Below are positions 1 to 7,683 of a stretch of 48,774 nucleotides of DNA, piece after piece. Position 1 is the stretch's first letter, and each line of letters opens with the position of its first letter. Both the position numbers and the translations under genes were made by a program. The DNA is from Candidatus Pacearchaeota archaeon. Its GTDB lineage: Archaea; Nanobdellota; Nanobdellia; Pacearchaeales; GW2011-AR1. Location: NCBI GenBank assembly GCA_019662115.1, contig JAIFVW010000001.1:1-48774 (forward strand). The letters run 5' to 3'. The notes under the pieces were generated by a model. That model saw nothing but the letters and a program-made list of their open reading frames with translations, searched no databases and was not told where the DNA came from.

Positions 1-106
1 TATTTGCAAGGTTATCAACAGCACTCGATATTAATTATGTGCCTCCAACGTTATTGAAGAATTATAGTCATTAAAGTACAACTAATTTGTGATTGCATAC
101 CTCATA

Positions 107-151
107 CCTTACTATATGCAAGTCGGTAAATACCGACGGTAAACAGTAAGG
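107..151. repeat. Nested inverted repeat (hairpin or cruciform)
   Basis: The 16-base element GTCGGTA-AA-TACCGAC (122-137) is a 7-bp inverted repeat with a 2-base loop. It is flanked by a second 7-bp pair, CCTTACT (107-113) and AGTAAGG (145-151), giving a two-tier stem. On the minus strand it would lie within about 70 nt of the predicted start of a transcript from the TATA box at 197-206. It could be part of a structured RNA, a transcription terminator or a protein-binding site. Only the symmetry is certain. Confidence 0.6.
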
Positions 152-196
152 CACTCATTACGGTTAACATTTTATAACAATAGTGGTGACAAGATC

Positions 197-206
197 GTTT
201 ATAAAC
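197..206. promoter_or_regulatory. Palindromic TATA box
   Basis: GTTTATAAAC is a strong, symmetric archaeal TATA-like element. Used on the minus strand it would start a transcript near position 176, running left through the nested inverted repeat. Used on the plus strand it would read antisense into the 219-812 gene, which is less plausible. The rest of 1-218 holds no long ORF; a 22-codon minus-strand ORF starting at 170 is possible. Confidence 0.4.
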
Positions 207-218
207 CTTTCTCTAGAA

Positions 219-812
219 TTAGCGACGGAACAGTGGAACAATTTCCCCGTTTTGATATAATGCAAGAAGCCTTCCTTCACCAGTTTCATTTATTGCTATT
301 TTTCCAATTAAGTGATCAATGAACATATCACCAACTCCAGGCAGGTAAACTTTTTCAAATCCATAGTTAATGAACATCATATCAGCAGGTCCATCGGGAA
401 GATATTTCACTCTATGGATATCGAGCTTTGTGACGTTTCCCTTTAGAAATATTCCTGATAAGGGTTTTTCTAAAACTATTTCTTGCATGCTATAATTGCC
501 ATCCCAGTCTTTTTCAAGTAGCACATATATTGTTTCTCCCTCCGAGAAGTTTCTATCATTAAGGAATTGCGAGTTTATTTCATAGTTGACATTAAGATAA
601 TTTCCATCGGGGGAGATTCCAAATTCCCTAAGAGGGTTAGCCATTAAAGTGACAACCTGCTCATTCGGAAGAGCATCTTCCTCCGCAAATTTTGTTTGCC
701 CTGAAGTTGATTTTGAATTTGTAGAAGTAGATGAAGAATTACTGTAGGCTGCAAAAATACCAAATAAAACAATGGCTGCAACAATCAGTCCTGGAACAAT
801 CTTCTTATTCAT
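219..812 (-). CDS. Membrane-anchored extracytoplasmic protein, unknown
   Basis: I do not recognise this 197-aa protein. Residues 4-22 form one hydrophobic segment (IVPGLIVAAIVLFGIFAAY) followed by a Ser/Thr/Asn-rich linker, as in a signal anchor with the rest outside the cell. The remainder is a compact domain of mixed beta character with few Lys/Arg clusters and no cysteine. The ATG start at 812 is supported by a TATA-like GTTTAAATTG (832-841) about 25 nt upstream, which predicts a leaderless mRNA. It is a single-gene unit followed by the non-coding left edge. Function unknown. Confidence 0.7.
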   Translation of the reverse strand: MNKKIVPGLIVAAIVLFGIFAAYSNSSSTSTNSKSTSGQTKFAEEDALPNEQVVTLMANPLREFGISPDGNYLNVNYEINSQFLNDRNFSEGETIYVLLEKDWDGNYSMQEIVLEKPLSGIFLKGNVTKLDIHRVKYLPDGPADMMFINYGFEKVYLPGVGDMFIDHLIGKIAINETGEGRLLALYQNGEIVPLFRR

Positions 813-845
813 GATAAAGAATCTTTTTTAGCAATTTAAACTTAC

Positions 846-1136
846 CTAAGGAAAACAGGATGACATCTTTCTTCTCATATCTTCAGAAGTTATTCTCTGT
901 GATTCTTCGGACGCCCTGATATGCTTGTCAAGTGTATTGTGGGCTTCCTGTCGTGCTTCAGTATAGACTGCTTGACATGATTTTATTCCCTCGACAATTT
1001 TATCATGATCAGGATGTAACTTATCCTTTAGAGTAGGATTTAAAGGGTCATAACCAAATTGATTTTTAATTTTTCCATGCTGATACATAAGAAACCATTT
1101 GAATTTTCCATCAGGCAAAAAATCATATTCTGTCAC
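846..1136 (-). CDS. Small unknown soluble protein (GTG start)
   Basis: This 96-aa charged, mostly helical protein has no signal peptide, membrane segment or recognised motif. The C-terminal half is rich in Glu, Arg and His. The first start is GTG at 1136, and a TATA-like element at 1157-1168 is centred about 26 nt upstream, which supports GTG as a leaderless start; the next Met is 16 residues further in. The gene lies just downstream of rps2 on the same strand but seems to have its own promoter, overlapping the rps2 stop codon. Function unknown. Confidence 0.55.
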   Translation of the reverse strand: MTEYDFLPDGKFKWFLMYQHGKIKNQFGYDPLNPTLKDKLHPDHDKIVEGIKSCQAVYTEARQEAHNTLDKHIRASEESQRITSEDMRRKMSSCFP

Positions 1137-1156
1137 GTGTTAATATGGGGCTAGTA

Positions 1157-1168
1157 CTTTTTATATTT
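1157..1168 (-). promoter_or_regulatory. TATA box for the 846-1136 gene
   Basis: On the minus strand this reads AAATATAAAAAG. It abuts the end of rps2 and is centred about 26 nt before the GTG at 1136, the usual spacing for leaderless genes in this window. Confidence 0.5.
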
Positions 1169-1956
1169 TACTTAGGAGGAACTAGCTGATCCCAGTCTTC
1201 AATGAATTCCTGGATCGTAGGAATTTCAGCTTTTATCTTCCTGTTTTCCACATACAATTTTGTAAGCAAGAAGAAAAGCATTCCAAGGCTCTTTGAGCTC
1301 TTGTTGTTTCCTGGAACTATTTTTGCAACGCCCTTTGTGTAGTTATTTGTATCGCATACTGAAAGTACTGGAATCTTAGATCTATTTGCATCAGCCAATG
1401 CATTTTTGTCAAGCCATGGATCGCAGATGAATATCAATTCAGCTTCAGTAAATGTTTCCAAGTTTGTATTTGTCAGGATTCCTGCAGGATACTTCTTTGT
1501 GAACACTCTTATTCCTGTAACTTCTGAGAATTTGTTCACTGCCTTCCATCCTGCCTCTCTCTTGCAGACAACAATAATATTTTCAGGAGCAAAGTGGGAA
1601 AGGTAAGCAGCTCCCTCTCTTATTTTATCATCAAGCATTGAAGTGTTAAATACTGCGAGCCCGTCTGCTCTCCTTCTATAGACATAGTGCCGCATATCCG
1701 GAGTTATTACTCTTGTTCCCAGATGAACAGAAGCCTTAAGATAGTCTTCAATTGGAACAAGAACATCTTTTTTCTCTCCCTCTTCATCCTTGACTTTCTT
1801 TTTCAGGTCTATATCTTTTGAATCTTCAACAGCACTCTCAAGCTTCTTTGCTTTTTCCAGAAGTTTTGCAAGCTTTGCCTTCTTGTCTTCTGCAGAAGCC
1901 TTTGGTTTTTCAACTACCTCTACTTCCTGTACAGTGTCTTTCTTTGTCTTTGCCAT
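1168..1956 (-). CDS. rps2: Small ribosomal subunit protein uS2
   Basis: A 262-aa uS2. The core starts near residue 70 (HLGTRVITPDMRHYVYRRR) and continues through family blocks such as IIVVCKREAGWKAV, the Gly/Pro loop KKYPAGILTN and the ICDPWLDKNALADA segment, ending in the usual acidic, aromatic tail. Before the core lies a Lys/Glu-rich helical extension of about 65 residues that is longer than I expect for archaeal uS2. The ATG at 1956 is preceded by an unusually long leader with a hairpin, whereas most genes here are leaderless. In many archaea rps2 follows rpoK and eno; that order is kept here with other genes in between. Confidence 0.95.
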   Translation of the reverse strand: MAKTKKDTVQEVEVVEKPKASAEDKKAKLAKLLEKAKKLESAVEDSKDIDLKKKVKDEEGEKKDVLVPIEDYLKASVHLGTRVITPDMRHYVYRRRADGLAVFNTSMLDDKIREGAAYLSHFAPENIIVVCKREAGWKAVNKFSEVTGIRVFTKKYPAGILTNTNLETFTEAELIFICDPWLDKNALADANRSKIPVLSVCDTNNYTKGVAKIVPGNNKSSKSLGMLFFLLTKLYVENRKIKAEIPTIQEFIEDWDQLVPPK

Positions 1957-2011
1957 TGTATTATAAAGAGCGCACGGGTGTATCCGGGGTTGTTTCAGCC
2001 GGTACGTGCTA
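1957..2011 (-). promoter_or_regulatory. Structured 5' leader of rps2
   Basis: The transcript predicted from the TATA box at 2036-2045 has a leader of about 55 nt. An outer stem pairs GCACG (1972-1976) with CGTGC (2005-2009), and an inner stem pairs TATCCGG (1981-1987) with CCGGTA (1999-2004), leaving one bulge. The minus-strand motif TACCGGCTG (1996-2004) recurs as TACCGGTTG in the uL3 leader at a similar distance from the start codon. A role in ribosomal-protein feedback control is inference. Confidence 0.45.
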
Positions 2012-2035
2012 ATCTATTTCTCCATGCTTCTGAGG

Positions 2036-2045
2036 GTATTTAAAG
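2036..2045 (-). promoter_or_regulatory. TATA box of rps2
   Basis: CTTTAAATAC on the minus strand, within the longer string CTTTAAATACCCTC that also occurs at the uL3 operon promoter. It lies about 80 nt before the rps2 ATG, so a leader is predicted. Confidence 0.65.
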
Positions 2046-2056
2046 CTTTGTTAGAA

Positions 2057-2524
2057 TTAAACCCAACTTTTTTCCACCCACGTCACAGATAACTCTTGCC
2101 CAAATAAATCATTTAATTTCTTTTTATACTTGTCAAAAAATTCAGTCTCTTTCTTGCTCTTAGATGCGGACATACTATATACAAAACTATTATTTTTGCC
2201 ATTGAATCTTATGGAAACCTCTCCAAACATCTTCTGAAGATCGTTCTTGACTATCCTGTATTTAGATATCTCTTTGTCAGAAGCAGGAATATCTAGATAG
2301 CATGTAAAAGGAAGGGAGGTTTTTCTTTTTCCTAAATCTTTTTCCGCTATGATCTCATAATTAATCTTATGTTCATTGAGCTTGCCAAGAGATTGCTCTG
2401 AAACTACATACTCTTCTGAATCCAGGCAAACTACCGACGCCCCAGAACTTATCAATGCATAAAGCTCCTTGTCCCTGTTTTTCTCAGGGGATGATAAACT
2501 GACACATACTGGAGGCGATATCAT
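2057..2524 (-). CDS. Unknown soluble protein
   Basis: A 155-aa protein without recognised family, signal peptide or membrane segment. The N-terminal third looks alpha/beta (short hydrophobic strands alternating with charged helices); the C-terminal third is basic (repeated KSKKE and YKKKL) and ends in an aromatic VTWVEKSWV tail. The ATG at 2524 has a TATA-like element about 25 nt upstream (2543-2553), predicting a leaderless mRNA. It sits between rps2 and a divergent VOC enzyme gene, interrupting the ancestral eno-rps2 neighbourhood. Function unknown. Confidence 0.65.
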   Translation of the reverse strand: MISPPVCVSLSSPEKNRDKELYALISSGASVVCLDSEEYVVSEQSLGKLNEHKINYEIIAEKDLGKRKTSLPFTCYLDIPASDKEISKYRIVKNDLQKMFGEVSIRFNGKNNSFVYSMSASKSKKETEFFDKYKKKLNDLFGQELSVTWVEKSWV

Positions 2525-2595
2525 CCTAAATCAATTGAGGCATATTATATAAAGTGTTCTAGATAAATATAAATATTTTAAAAATCTAAAGGGAT

Positions 2596-3084
2596 ATGGA
2601 AGAATACAAAGCGCATCCAAAGGTTACAATTGGGCATATACATTTGACAGTCACAAATATGGAAAAGGCTCTAAGATTCTATAGAGACCTATTGGGATTT
2701 GAAATACAGCAGGAAATGACTAACGCAGTATTCCTTTCGGCAGGAGGATATCATCACACTATTGGACTAAACACATGGAGTGAGCCTGGCGCCAGGAAGC
2801 CAGAACACGGGCATATAGGATTATATCATTTTGCTATTTTATATCCAAACAGAAAAGAACTGGCAAAGGTACTTAAGCGATTGCTTGAGTTCAAGTATCC
2901 AATCCAGGGAGTCTCTGATCACGGTGTTTCCGAGTCAATCTATCTTCACGATCCGGATGGAAACGGCGTTGAACTTTACGTAGATCGCGAGAAAGATAAA
3001 TGGCCAAAGGACAAAAAGGGAAGCCTTAACATGCATACAAAAGCACTTGATGTGAACAGCCTTTTGAAAGAGGCAAACGCATAA
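2596..3084 (+). CDS. VOC-family (glyoxalase/extradiol dioxygenase-like) metalloenzyme
   Basis: A 162-aa vicinal-oxygen-chelate protein resembling the CatE / catechol 2,3-dioxygenase-like group. It shows paired beta-alpha-beta-beta-beta modules: GHIHLTVTNMEKALRFYRDLLGF at the N-terminus and LYHFAILYPNRKEL in the second module. Likely metal ligands are His16, His78 and Glu126 (in NGVELYVDR). The segment YLHDPDGNGVELY is a family hallmark. The real substrate cannot be read from sequence; glyoxalase-like or dioxygenase-like chemistry are both possible. The divergent upstream gap has a separate TATA box for each direction. It is converged on by the enolase gene. Confidence 0.85.
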   Translation: MEEYKAHPKVTIGHIHLTVTNMEKALRFYRDLLGFEIQQEMTNAVFLSAGGYHHTIGLNTWSEPGARKPEHGHIGLYHFAILYPNRKELAKVLKRLLEFKYPIQGVSDHGVSESIYLHDPDGNGVELYVDREKDKWPKDKKGSLNMHTKALDVNSLLKEANA

Positions 3085-3104
3085 AAATTAATTTCGATAT
3101 TGGT

Positions 3105-3133
3105 CTAATAAGTAATTAGCATAGAAAATATGC
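3105..3133. terminator. Two small hairpins between convergent genes
   Basis: The 51-base gap between the VOC gene and eno holds CTAAT-AAGTA-ATTAG (3105-3119) followed by GCATA-GAAAA-TATGC (3119-3133). Each is a 5-bp stem with a 5-base loop. The position suggests a bidirectional transcription end, but archaeal terminators are usually U-tracts, so the role is uncertain. Confidence 0.3.
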
Positions 3134-3135
3134 AA

Positions 3136-4260
3136 TCAATTGATTTGTTTTTCTATTTCTATAAGACGATTGAGCTTCGCCTCTCGCCATGGAGTTGCAA
3201 TTCCGCATTTTATATAATCCGCTCCAAAGCCGACTGCATAGTCTGCAAGCGCATCATCCATAGTCTCCCCAGATCGATGTGAGAGGATTGTTGTTATTTT
3301 GTTTTTCCTGCAGATATCAAATATCTCTTTTAATTCTAGCAAAGAACCATTCTGATTCGGCTTGATGATCATAGCATTAATTGATTTATGTTTTATAGCC
3401 TGTTTCAATCTTTCTATCTGCGTTGCAGTCAGATCGTCTCCAACAACAAGATTCTTTTTCCTTATCTTTGAGAAACCTTCAAAGTCTTCCTCTTCAAGAG
3501 GATCTTCCAGATACAGAATATTGTATTCCGAAATTAAAGAATTTATATATGCAATCTGTGCGTCACGATTAAGCTCCTTGCTTTGATATTCATAGCTCTT
3601 GTCATAGAATGAGGAGGCTGCGACATCAACTCCAATATTAACTTCCTTGAATTCCATTAAAATTTCTAGAATCTCCTCTTCATTCTTTTCAGTCTCCCAT
3701 GCCCCTTCATCATTTAATGATTTTGATTTCAATACTTTTCCTAGTTTTTTATGAATCTCCTTCATCACCTCAACATTCTTTTTTGCTTTTTTTTCCCTGG
3801 GAATGATGAGAAATTCCTGGAATGTCGGATGATCTTCTTGATGTGAATGCAAGCCTCCTCCAATTGCATTTCCTACAGGGGTAGGCAGTGAATGTACTTT
3901 AGCATTAATGATCTGCCATAATTCCTTTTTTTGTTCCTTTGCAAGAGCCTTGAGAATTGCTGATTCAAGGGCAAATAAAGCGTTAGCACCAAATTCTTTC
4001 ACGTCTTTAAGATGATTTTTTTCCTTAAGAAAGTCTTCAACTTTTCCTAGATCTGGAAAAGATTTTATCTCAAACGGAATGGCTAAAGAATTAAGATAAT
4101 TGACATTCCATTCTAGCGAGGAATGATATGATGGAGTCTCATGCGCACCTTTTGACTTTCCTGAAGGTGATGATGCCTTAATTCTATTGACAGAAACTTC
4201 AATTGTATCCTCGCCTCGAGAATCCTTTATTATCTTTGCAGATATCTCTTTTATAATCAT
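3136..4260 (-). CDS. eno: Enolase, short divergent form
   Basis: Phosphopyruvate hydratase of glycolysis/gluconeogenesis (2-phosphoglycerate to phosphoenolpyruvate). At 374 aa it is shorter than the usual 410-430. Active-site blocks are all present: SPSGKSKGAHE (substrate loop), QEFLIIP, NDEGAWE (catalytic Glu), GVDVAASSFYD and YLEDPLEEEDF (Mg ligands), VVGDDLTAT, MIIKPNQNGS (catalytic Lys), LSHRSGETMDD and YIKCGIA. The missing length is mainly in the N-terminal capping domain and a few loops. The ATG at 4260 has a TATA-like element at 4281-4290. Neighbours rpoK and rps2 match the archaeal rpoK-eno-rps2 string. Confidence 0.92.
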   Translation of the reverse strand: MIIKEISAKIIKDSRGEDTIEVSVNRIKASSPSGKSKGAHETPSYHSSLEWNVNYLNSLAIPFEIKSFPDLGKVEDFLKEKNHLKDVKEFGANALFALESAILKALAKEQKKELWQIINAKVHSLPTPVGNAIGGGLHSHQEDHPTFQEFLIIPREKKAKKNVEVMKEIHKKLGKVLKSKSLNDEGAWETEKNEEEILEILMEFKEVNIGVDVAASSFYDKSYEYQSKELNRDAQIAYINSLISEYNILYLEDPLEEEDFEGFSKIRKKNLVVGDDLTATQIERLKQAIKHKSINAMIIKPNQNGSLLELKEIFDICRKNKITTILSHRSGETMDDALADYAVGFGADYIKCGIATPWREAKLNRLIEIEKQIN

Positions 4261-4294
4261 TATTTGAATAATAGTAAGAAGTTTTTAAGGGTAT

Positions 4295-5014
4295 TTATTG
4301 GTGCAAGAACAGTTCTCCCTGTTTGCTTACTCTCTGCGCTGCAGCCTTAAGATCCCAATATTCACTATGCCTAAATAAAAGAGAAAATGGATTCGCCTGT
4401 ATTCTTTCTTCATCTATTTTATAATTTCCACTTAAGCACGATTCTATACAAAGATGAATTTTTCTTGACTGAGGAAGTTGAATCACAAAATTGGGCAGAC
4501 CATAATCAACTAATTTTCTTCTAAATACTTTTCGTTTAACCTTTTTTATATTGGTAGGAACAACAAGATATCCTGTGCCATTTTCCTTTTTATCCTTATT
4601 GAAAACATATGGCACACCCTTTTCTTCCAAATCTTGCTTAATAAAATCTGGCCATTCAAGAATCATTTCTGGATTGTGGGAAAAATGATCTTCAAATATC
4701 ATTAAATCGATATCCTCTCCTCTTCTTTGGACAAACGAGAGTTTTGATGGATCATGTAGCGCAAGAGTCTTTTCTAGATCAGCCCAATAGTCATTAGGAT
4801 AAGTTGTTGTGCCGATTGCCAAGAGCCCTATTCCAATAGTATTTGTGTAAATACTTTCAAAAACTTGGCTTGATAGATGTATTAGTGCCTCTCTTTCATT
4901 GGCAGAGAGAGAACGTAAATAAACTTCTCTAGACATCTCTGCAGTAGGGATCGAAAAGCCTTTTTCATACAATTTTCTTCTTGCCGTCTCTTCATTAAAA
5001 TTGTATTCTCTCAT
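4295..5014 (-). CDS. Possible nucleotidyltransferase-fold protein
   Basis: A 239-aa protein. The segment GIGLLAIGTTTYPND followed about 40 residues later by GEDIDLMIFED resembles the Gly-Ser/Thr motif and the DxD metal motif of the polymerase-beta-type nucleotidyltransferase fold. The C-terminal half is basic (KKVKRKVFRRKL). No substrate can be proposed. The ATG at 5014 has a TATA-like element centred about 27 nt upstream (5036-5047). It separates rpoK from eno, two genes that are adjacent in many archaea. Confidence is good for the gene, modest for the fold. Confidence 0.55.
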   Translation of the reverse strand: MREYNFNEETARRKLYEKGFSIPTAEMSREVYLRSLSANEREALIHLSSQVFESIYTNTIGIGLLAIGTTTYPNDYWADLEKTLALHDPSKLSFVQRRGEDIDLMIFEDHFSHNPEMILEWPDFIKQDLEEKGVPYVFNKDKKENGTGYLVVPTNIKKVKRKVFRRKLVDYGLPNFVIQLPQSRKIHLCIESCLSGNYKIDEERIQANPFSLLFRHSEYWDLKAAAQRVSKQGELFLHQ

Positions 5015-5058
5015 GACAAATGTCAGAAATAAGTTATTTTAAATATATGTATAGAAGT

Positions 5059-5436
5059 TTATTGCTCGGCTTCTACAGGTGGAGCGTCGGCATAGTCTTC
5101 AATCTCGTCGCCCTCAACTAATCCGAGCTCTTCTGCGTCCTGGACAATTTCCTTCTCTACTTCCTGCTCTTTTGCAATTATTTCCTCATCTGAGATCTTT
5201 TCTTCTTTGACTGCTGCAAGCTTGTCTTTCCTTCTTCTAGGAACAGGCCTGTGAACAGATATAGGAAGAACATCCTCTTTGAATTCTCTTTCTGCAATTC
5301 TAAGAGCATCATATCTTATCTCTTTCAACTCAGCTTCTGAAATCTTAAGAAGAAGTGGAGCATCCATTGCAATTTGCAAGGCTCTTGCACCTATGATTCG
5401 GGCAATCTCATATTTTGTGAAATTCTTGTGTTCCAT
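5059..5436 (-). CDS. rpoK: RNA polymerase subunit RpoK (Rpb6 homologue)
   Basis: The core FTKYEIARIIGARALQIAMDAP through KEIRYDALRIAEREFKEDVLPI and the basic HRPVPRRRK tail are diagnostic of RpoK/omega/Rpb6, which stabilises the largest polymerase subunit. The protein is 125 aa, longer than typical archaeal RpoK because an acidic tail of about 50 residues follows the conserved core. The ATG at 5436 lies 12 nt from the rrp42 stop, so it is probably co-transcribed as the last gene of the exosome operon. In other archaea the gene after rrp42 is often eL43 (L37Ae), which is not seen here. Confidence 0.95.
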   Translation of the reverse strand: MEHKNFTKYEIARIIGARALQIAMDAPLLLKISEAELKEIRYDALRIAEREFKEDVLPISVHRPVPRRRKDKLAAVKEEKISDEEIIAKEQEVEKEIVQDAEELGLVEGDEIEDYADAPPVEAEQ

Positions 5437-5447
5437 AACCAGTATTC

Positions 5448-6263
5448 CTAAAGAAACTTCTTAAGCTTTTCGTTCAGCTCGTCAAATTTTTTAGGAAGAG
5501 AATCCATCATTGCATTAATTTCGGCTTGAGAGAAAATAGCTTCAGCGCTCTTTTGGCATGAGTTAATCATATACTGGCCATTCCACTTTGAGATTCCCCA
5601 TGTAACACGAGATTCGCATGCTTCTTCCTCTTCTCTTGTTGGATCTAATATTAGTGATCCTCCAAGCTTGAAGAAACTGAATGATATAGGATTTACTCCT
5701 TCAGCAAGAGGCATGTGTTTAGTGCTCTTCTCGTCATAATCAACATTTCCATCCTTGTCTAGTGCAGGAACTTTCGCGCTTCTAAGGGCGGCTATGCAAG
5801 CTAGACTTGCAGCATCAATAAGTCCGCCATCGTCATTGATAGGATATACATCGATGTAAACATTCCATACTTTCTTTCCCTCTTCTATGACTAATTTCTT
5901 CAGGTCGATCATTCCTGATTCTCTTATTGCCCTGTCCATCAAACGAGGAAGTTCAATAGCCTCGAATCCTGGAGGACCTGATTCAAATCGTGGCGATGCA
6001 AGAGGAAGAAGATCTCCTGAAACAATCAAGTTACCTTTCTCCATTGAGTCTGGGTATGGAGTTCCTGGAACCATTTTCACTCCAGCAATAACTTCAGTTT
6101 TTCCTACTTTTACTCTAGCGCTTCCCTCTGCCTTGTTAGAAACATTAAAACTGACCTCTACATGCCTATGGTCAAGCAGTCCTCGGCCGTCAAATCTCTT
6201 TCCTGCTGCAAACATCTTTCTAAGAGTTTCCCTCGTTAAATTAGATGTAATCATTGAGCTCAT
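5448..6263 (-). CDS. rrp42: Exosome subunit Rrp42
   Basis: A 271-aa RNase PH-fold subunit of the archaeal exosome hexamer, the structural partner of Rrp41 in 3'-5' phosphorolysis and RNA tailing. Diagnostic strings are KRFDGRGLLDHRHVEV, GKTEVIAGVK, ESGPPGFEAIELPRLMDRAIRES and VYPINDDGGLIDAAS. The catalytic Asp cluster of Rrp41 is not expected here. The ATG at 6263 overlaps the rrp41 stop codon (ATGA), indicating translational coupling. Confidence 0.96.
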   Translation of the reverse strand: MSSMITSNLTRETLRKMFAAGKRFDGRGLLDHRHVEVSFNVSNKAEGSARVKVGKTEVIAGVKMVPGTPYPDSMEKGNLIVSGDLLPLASPRFESGPPGFEAIELPRLMDRAIRESGMIDLKKLVIEEGKKVWNVYIDVYPINDDGGLIDAASLACIAALRSAKVPALDKDGNVDYDEKSTKHMPLAEGVNPISFSFFKLGGSLILDPTREEEEACESRVTWGISKWNGQYMINSCQKSAEAIFSQAEINAMMDSLPKKFDELNEKLKKFL

Positions 6264-6961
6264 TGTTCTTCTACTGCCTCCTTAAGTGCTTTTTTCTGAA
6301 CATCGTAAATACTCTTGCATACTTCATGAGCAATCTTGATAACTTCCTTTACCTTTTCAGGCTGTATCTTTCCATCGAGCTGCAATAGTGTGAATTCATC
6401 TCCGTTTGCAACCTTTGCTATTGCAAAGTCTGTTGGACCCTCTCCGCCTTCAAAATCTTCCTCTTCCTTGTTGAGGTCAACAACAATGTCCTTGTCCAAT
6501 TTACCAAGAGCTACTGAACATACAAGGTCTTTCATAGGTATTCCTGCGTGAGCAAGAGCCAATGCAGCAGCATTTATTCCTGCAGTTCTTGTTCCTGCAT
6601 CTGCCTGAAGAATATAGATTTGGACATCAATAACTGTGTTTGGGAAAGATTTAAGGTCAACGACCGGAAGCAATGCCCATTCAGTCACTTTAGAAATTTC
6701 CTGGGATCTTCGAGATGGACCAGGCTTTTTCCTGTCTGAGACAGAGAAGCTAAGGAGATCGTAAGTACATCTTAATATTCCTGTAGTGGGATCCTGCATA
6801 TGCTGAGGATGCAACTGTCTTGGGCCGTATACTGCTGCAATTGCAACTGTATTGCCGAATGAGAACATTGCAGATCCATCTGCGTTAGGAACAATTCCTA
6901 CCTTTGCCTTCATTGGCCTTAAATCGTGAGCTTTTCTTCCGTCTGATCTTTTTACTGTCAT
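6260..6961 (-). CDS. rrp41: Exosome catalytic subunit Rrp41
   Basis: A 233-aa catalytic RNase PH subunit of the exosome. It begins with RSDGRKAHDLRPM, carries SRRSQEISKVTEWALLPVV, the FPNTVIDVQIYILQADAGTRTAGINAA block and the VVDLNKEEEDFEG segment holding the acidic active-site residues. Its start codon overlaps the rrp4 stop (TAATG) and its stop overlaps the rrp42 start. The Rrp4-Rrp41-Rrp42 order is the conserved archaeal exosome arrangement. Confidence 0.97.
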   Translation of the reverse strand: MTVKRSDGRKAHDLRPMKAKVGIVPNADGSAMFSFGNTVAIAAVYGPRQLHPQHMQDPTTGILRCTYDLLSFSVSDRKKPGPSRRSQEISKVTEWALLPVVDLKSFPNTVIDVQIYILQADAGTRTAGINAAALALAHAGIPMKDLVCSVALGKLDKDIVVDLNKEEEDFEGGEGPTDFAIAKVANGDEFTLLQLDGKIQPEKVKEVIKIAHEVCKSIYDVQKKALKEAVEEQ

Positions 6962-7683
6962 TAGTTTTCCTCGAACCAGGCCTCCACTTTTTCTGTTAAT
7001 CCATTTACGTGAACTTTCTCCGCAACAAATTCGATTGCCTTTCTAGCTCTTATTTCCTCATCGACTGAAGAGCCTTTTACCCATATCCATCCATTCTGCC
7101 CTACAGTGATATTGCATCCTGTCTTTTCCTTTATCATGCTGATCATGCTTCCCTCTCTTCCTATAACTCGAGGCACTCTTGCAGGGATTATCCTGAATAT
7201 GAATCCGCCCTCAAGCTTTCCAAGGCCTTTTCCTTTTAATGTTAAGTCAATTCCCTTTGCCTTTACAGACCATATCTTTCCAGCAACAACGTCTCCAATA
7301 GAAAGGAACTGGTCCATCTCGTTCTTGTTTATGAATCTTGGAGACTCTTCAATAGGCAAGAATCCAGATGAGGCTGAATCAATGTCTACAAGCCAGCCAT
7401 AGAATGTGATATCGACAACACGGCCTATCACCACATTTCCTCTTCGAGGAACGAATGCTCCGAAAATAGGAATAACTCTAACAACTCTTCCTGCTTCCTC
7501 TGCAAGGCCAAAACGAGATGCAACAACATTCTCTCCCTCTCTTCTTGCTCCATCTCCAGGAAGATAGTCCTCTCCGGAAACAATAACCTCTCCAGGTACA
7601 ACTATCTTTCGTTTTTTAGAAGAATCTTCAGAATAACCTTCGTAGTTATCAGCCTCATGGGCTTCGTTAATTTCATTTCTCAT
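6961..7683 (-). CDS. rrp4: Exosome RNA-binding cap subunit Rrp4
   Basis: A 240-aa cap subunit that binds RNA over the Rrp41/Rrp42 ring. Order of parts: short acidic N-terminus, Rrp4-type N-terminal domain (VVPGEVIVSGEDYLPGDG), S1 domain (RGNVVIGRVVDITFYGWLVDI), then a KH domain (PRVIGREGSMISMIKEKTG). The ORF track starts at a TTG (7704); I place the start at the ATG at 7683. No TATA box sits 25 nt before that ATG; the nearest candidate (7731-7740) implies a leader of about 25-30 nt. Confidence 0.94.
   Translation of the reverse strand: MRNEINEAHEADNYEGYSEDSSKKRKIVVPGEVIVSGEDYLPGDGARREGENVVASRFGLAEEAGRVVRVIPIFGAFVPRRGNVVIGRVVDITFYGWLVDIDSASSGFLPIEESPRFINKNEMDQFLSIGDVVAGKIWSVKAKGIDLTLKGKGLGKLEGGFIFRIIPARVPRVIGREGSMISMIKEKTGCNITVGQNGWIWVKGSSVDEEIRARKAIEFVAEKVHVNGLTEKVEAWFEEN

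Noticed and set aside
5887-6285. 132-aa plus-strand ORF
   Set aside because: Antisense to rrp42, whose protein is unmistakable; a shadow ORF.
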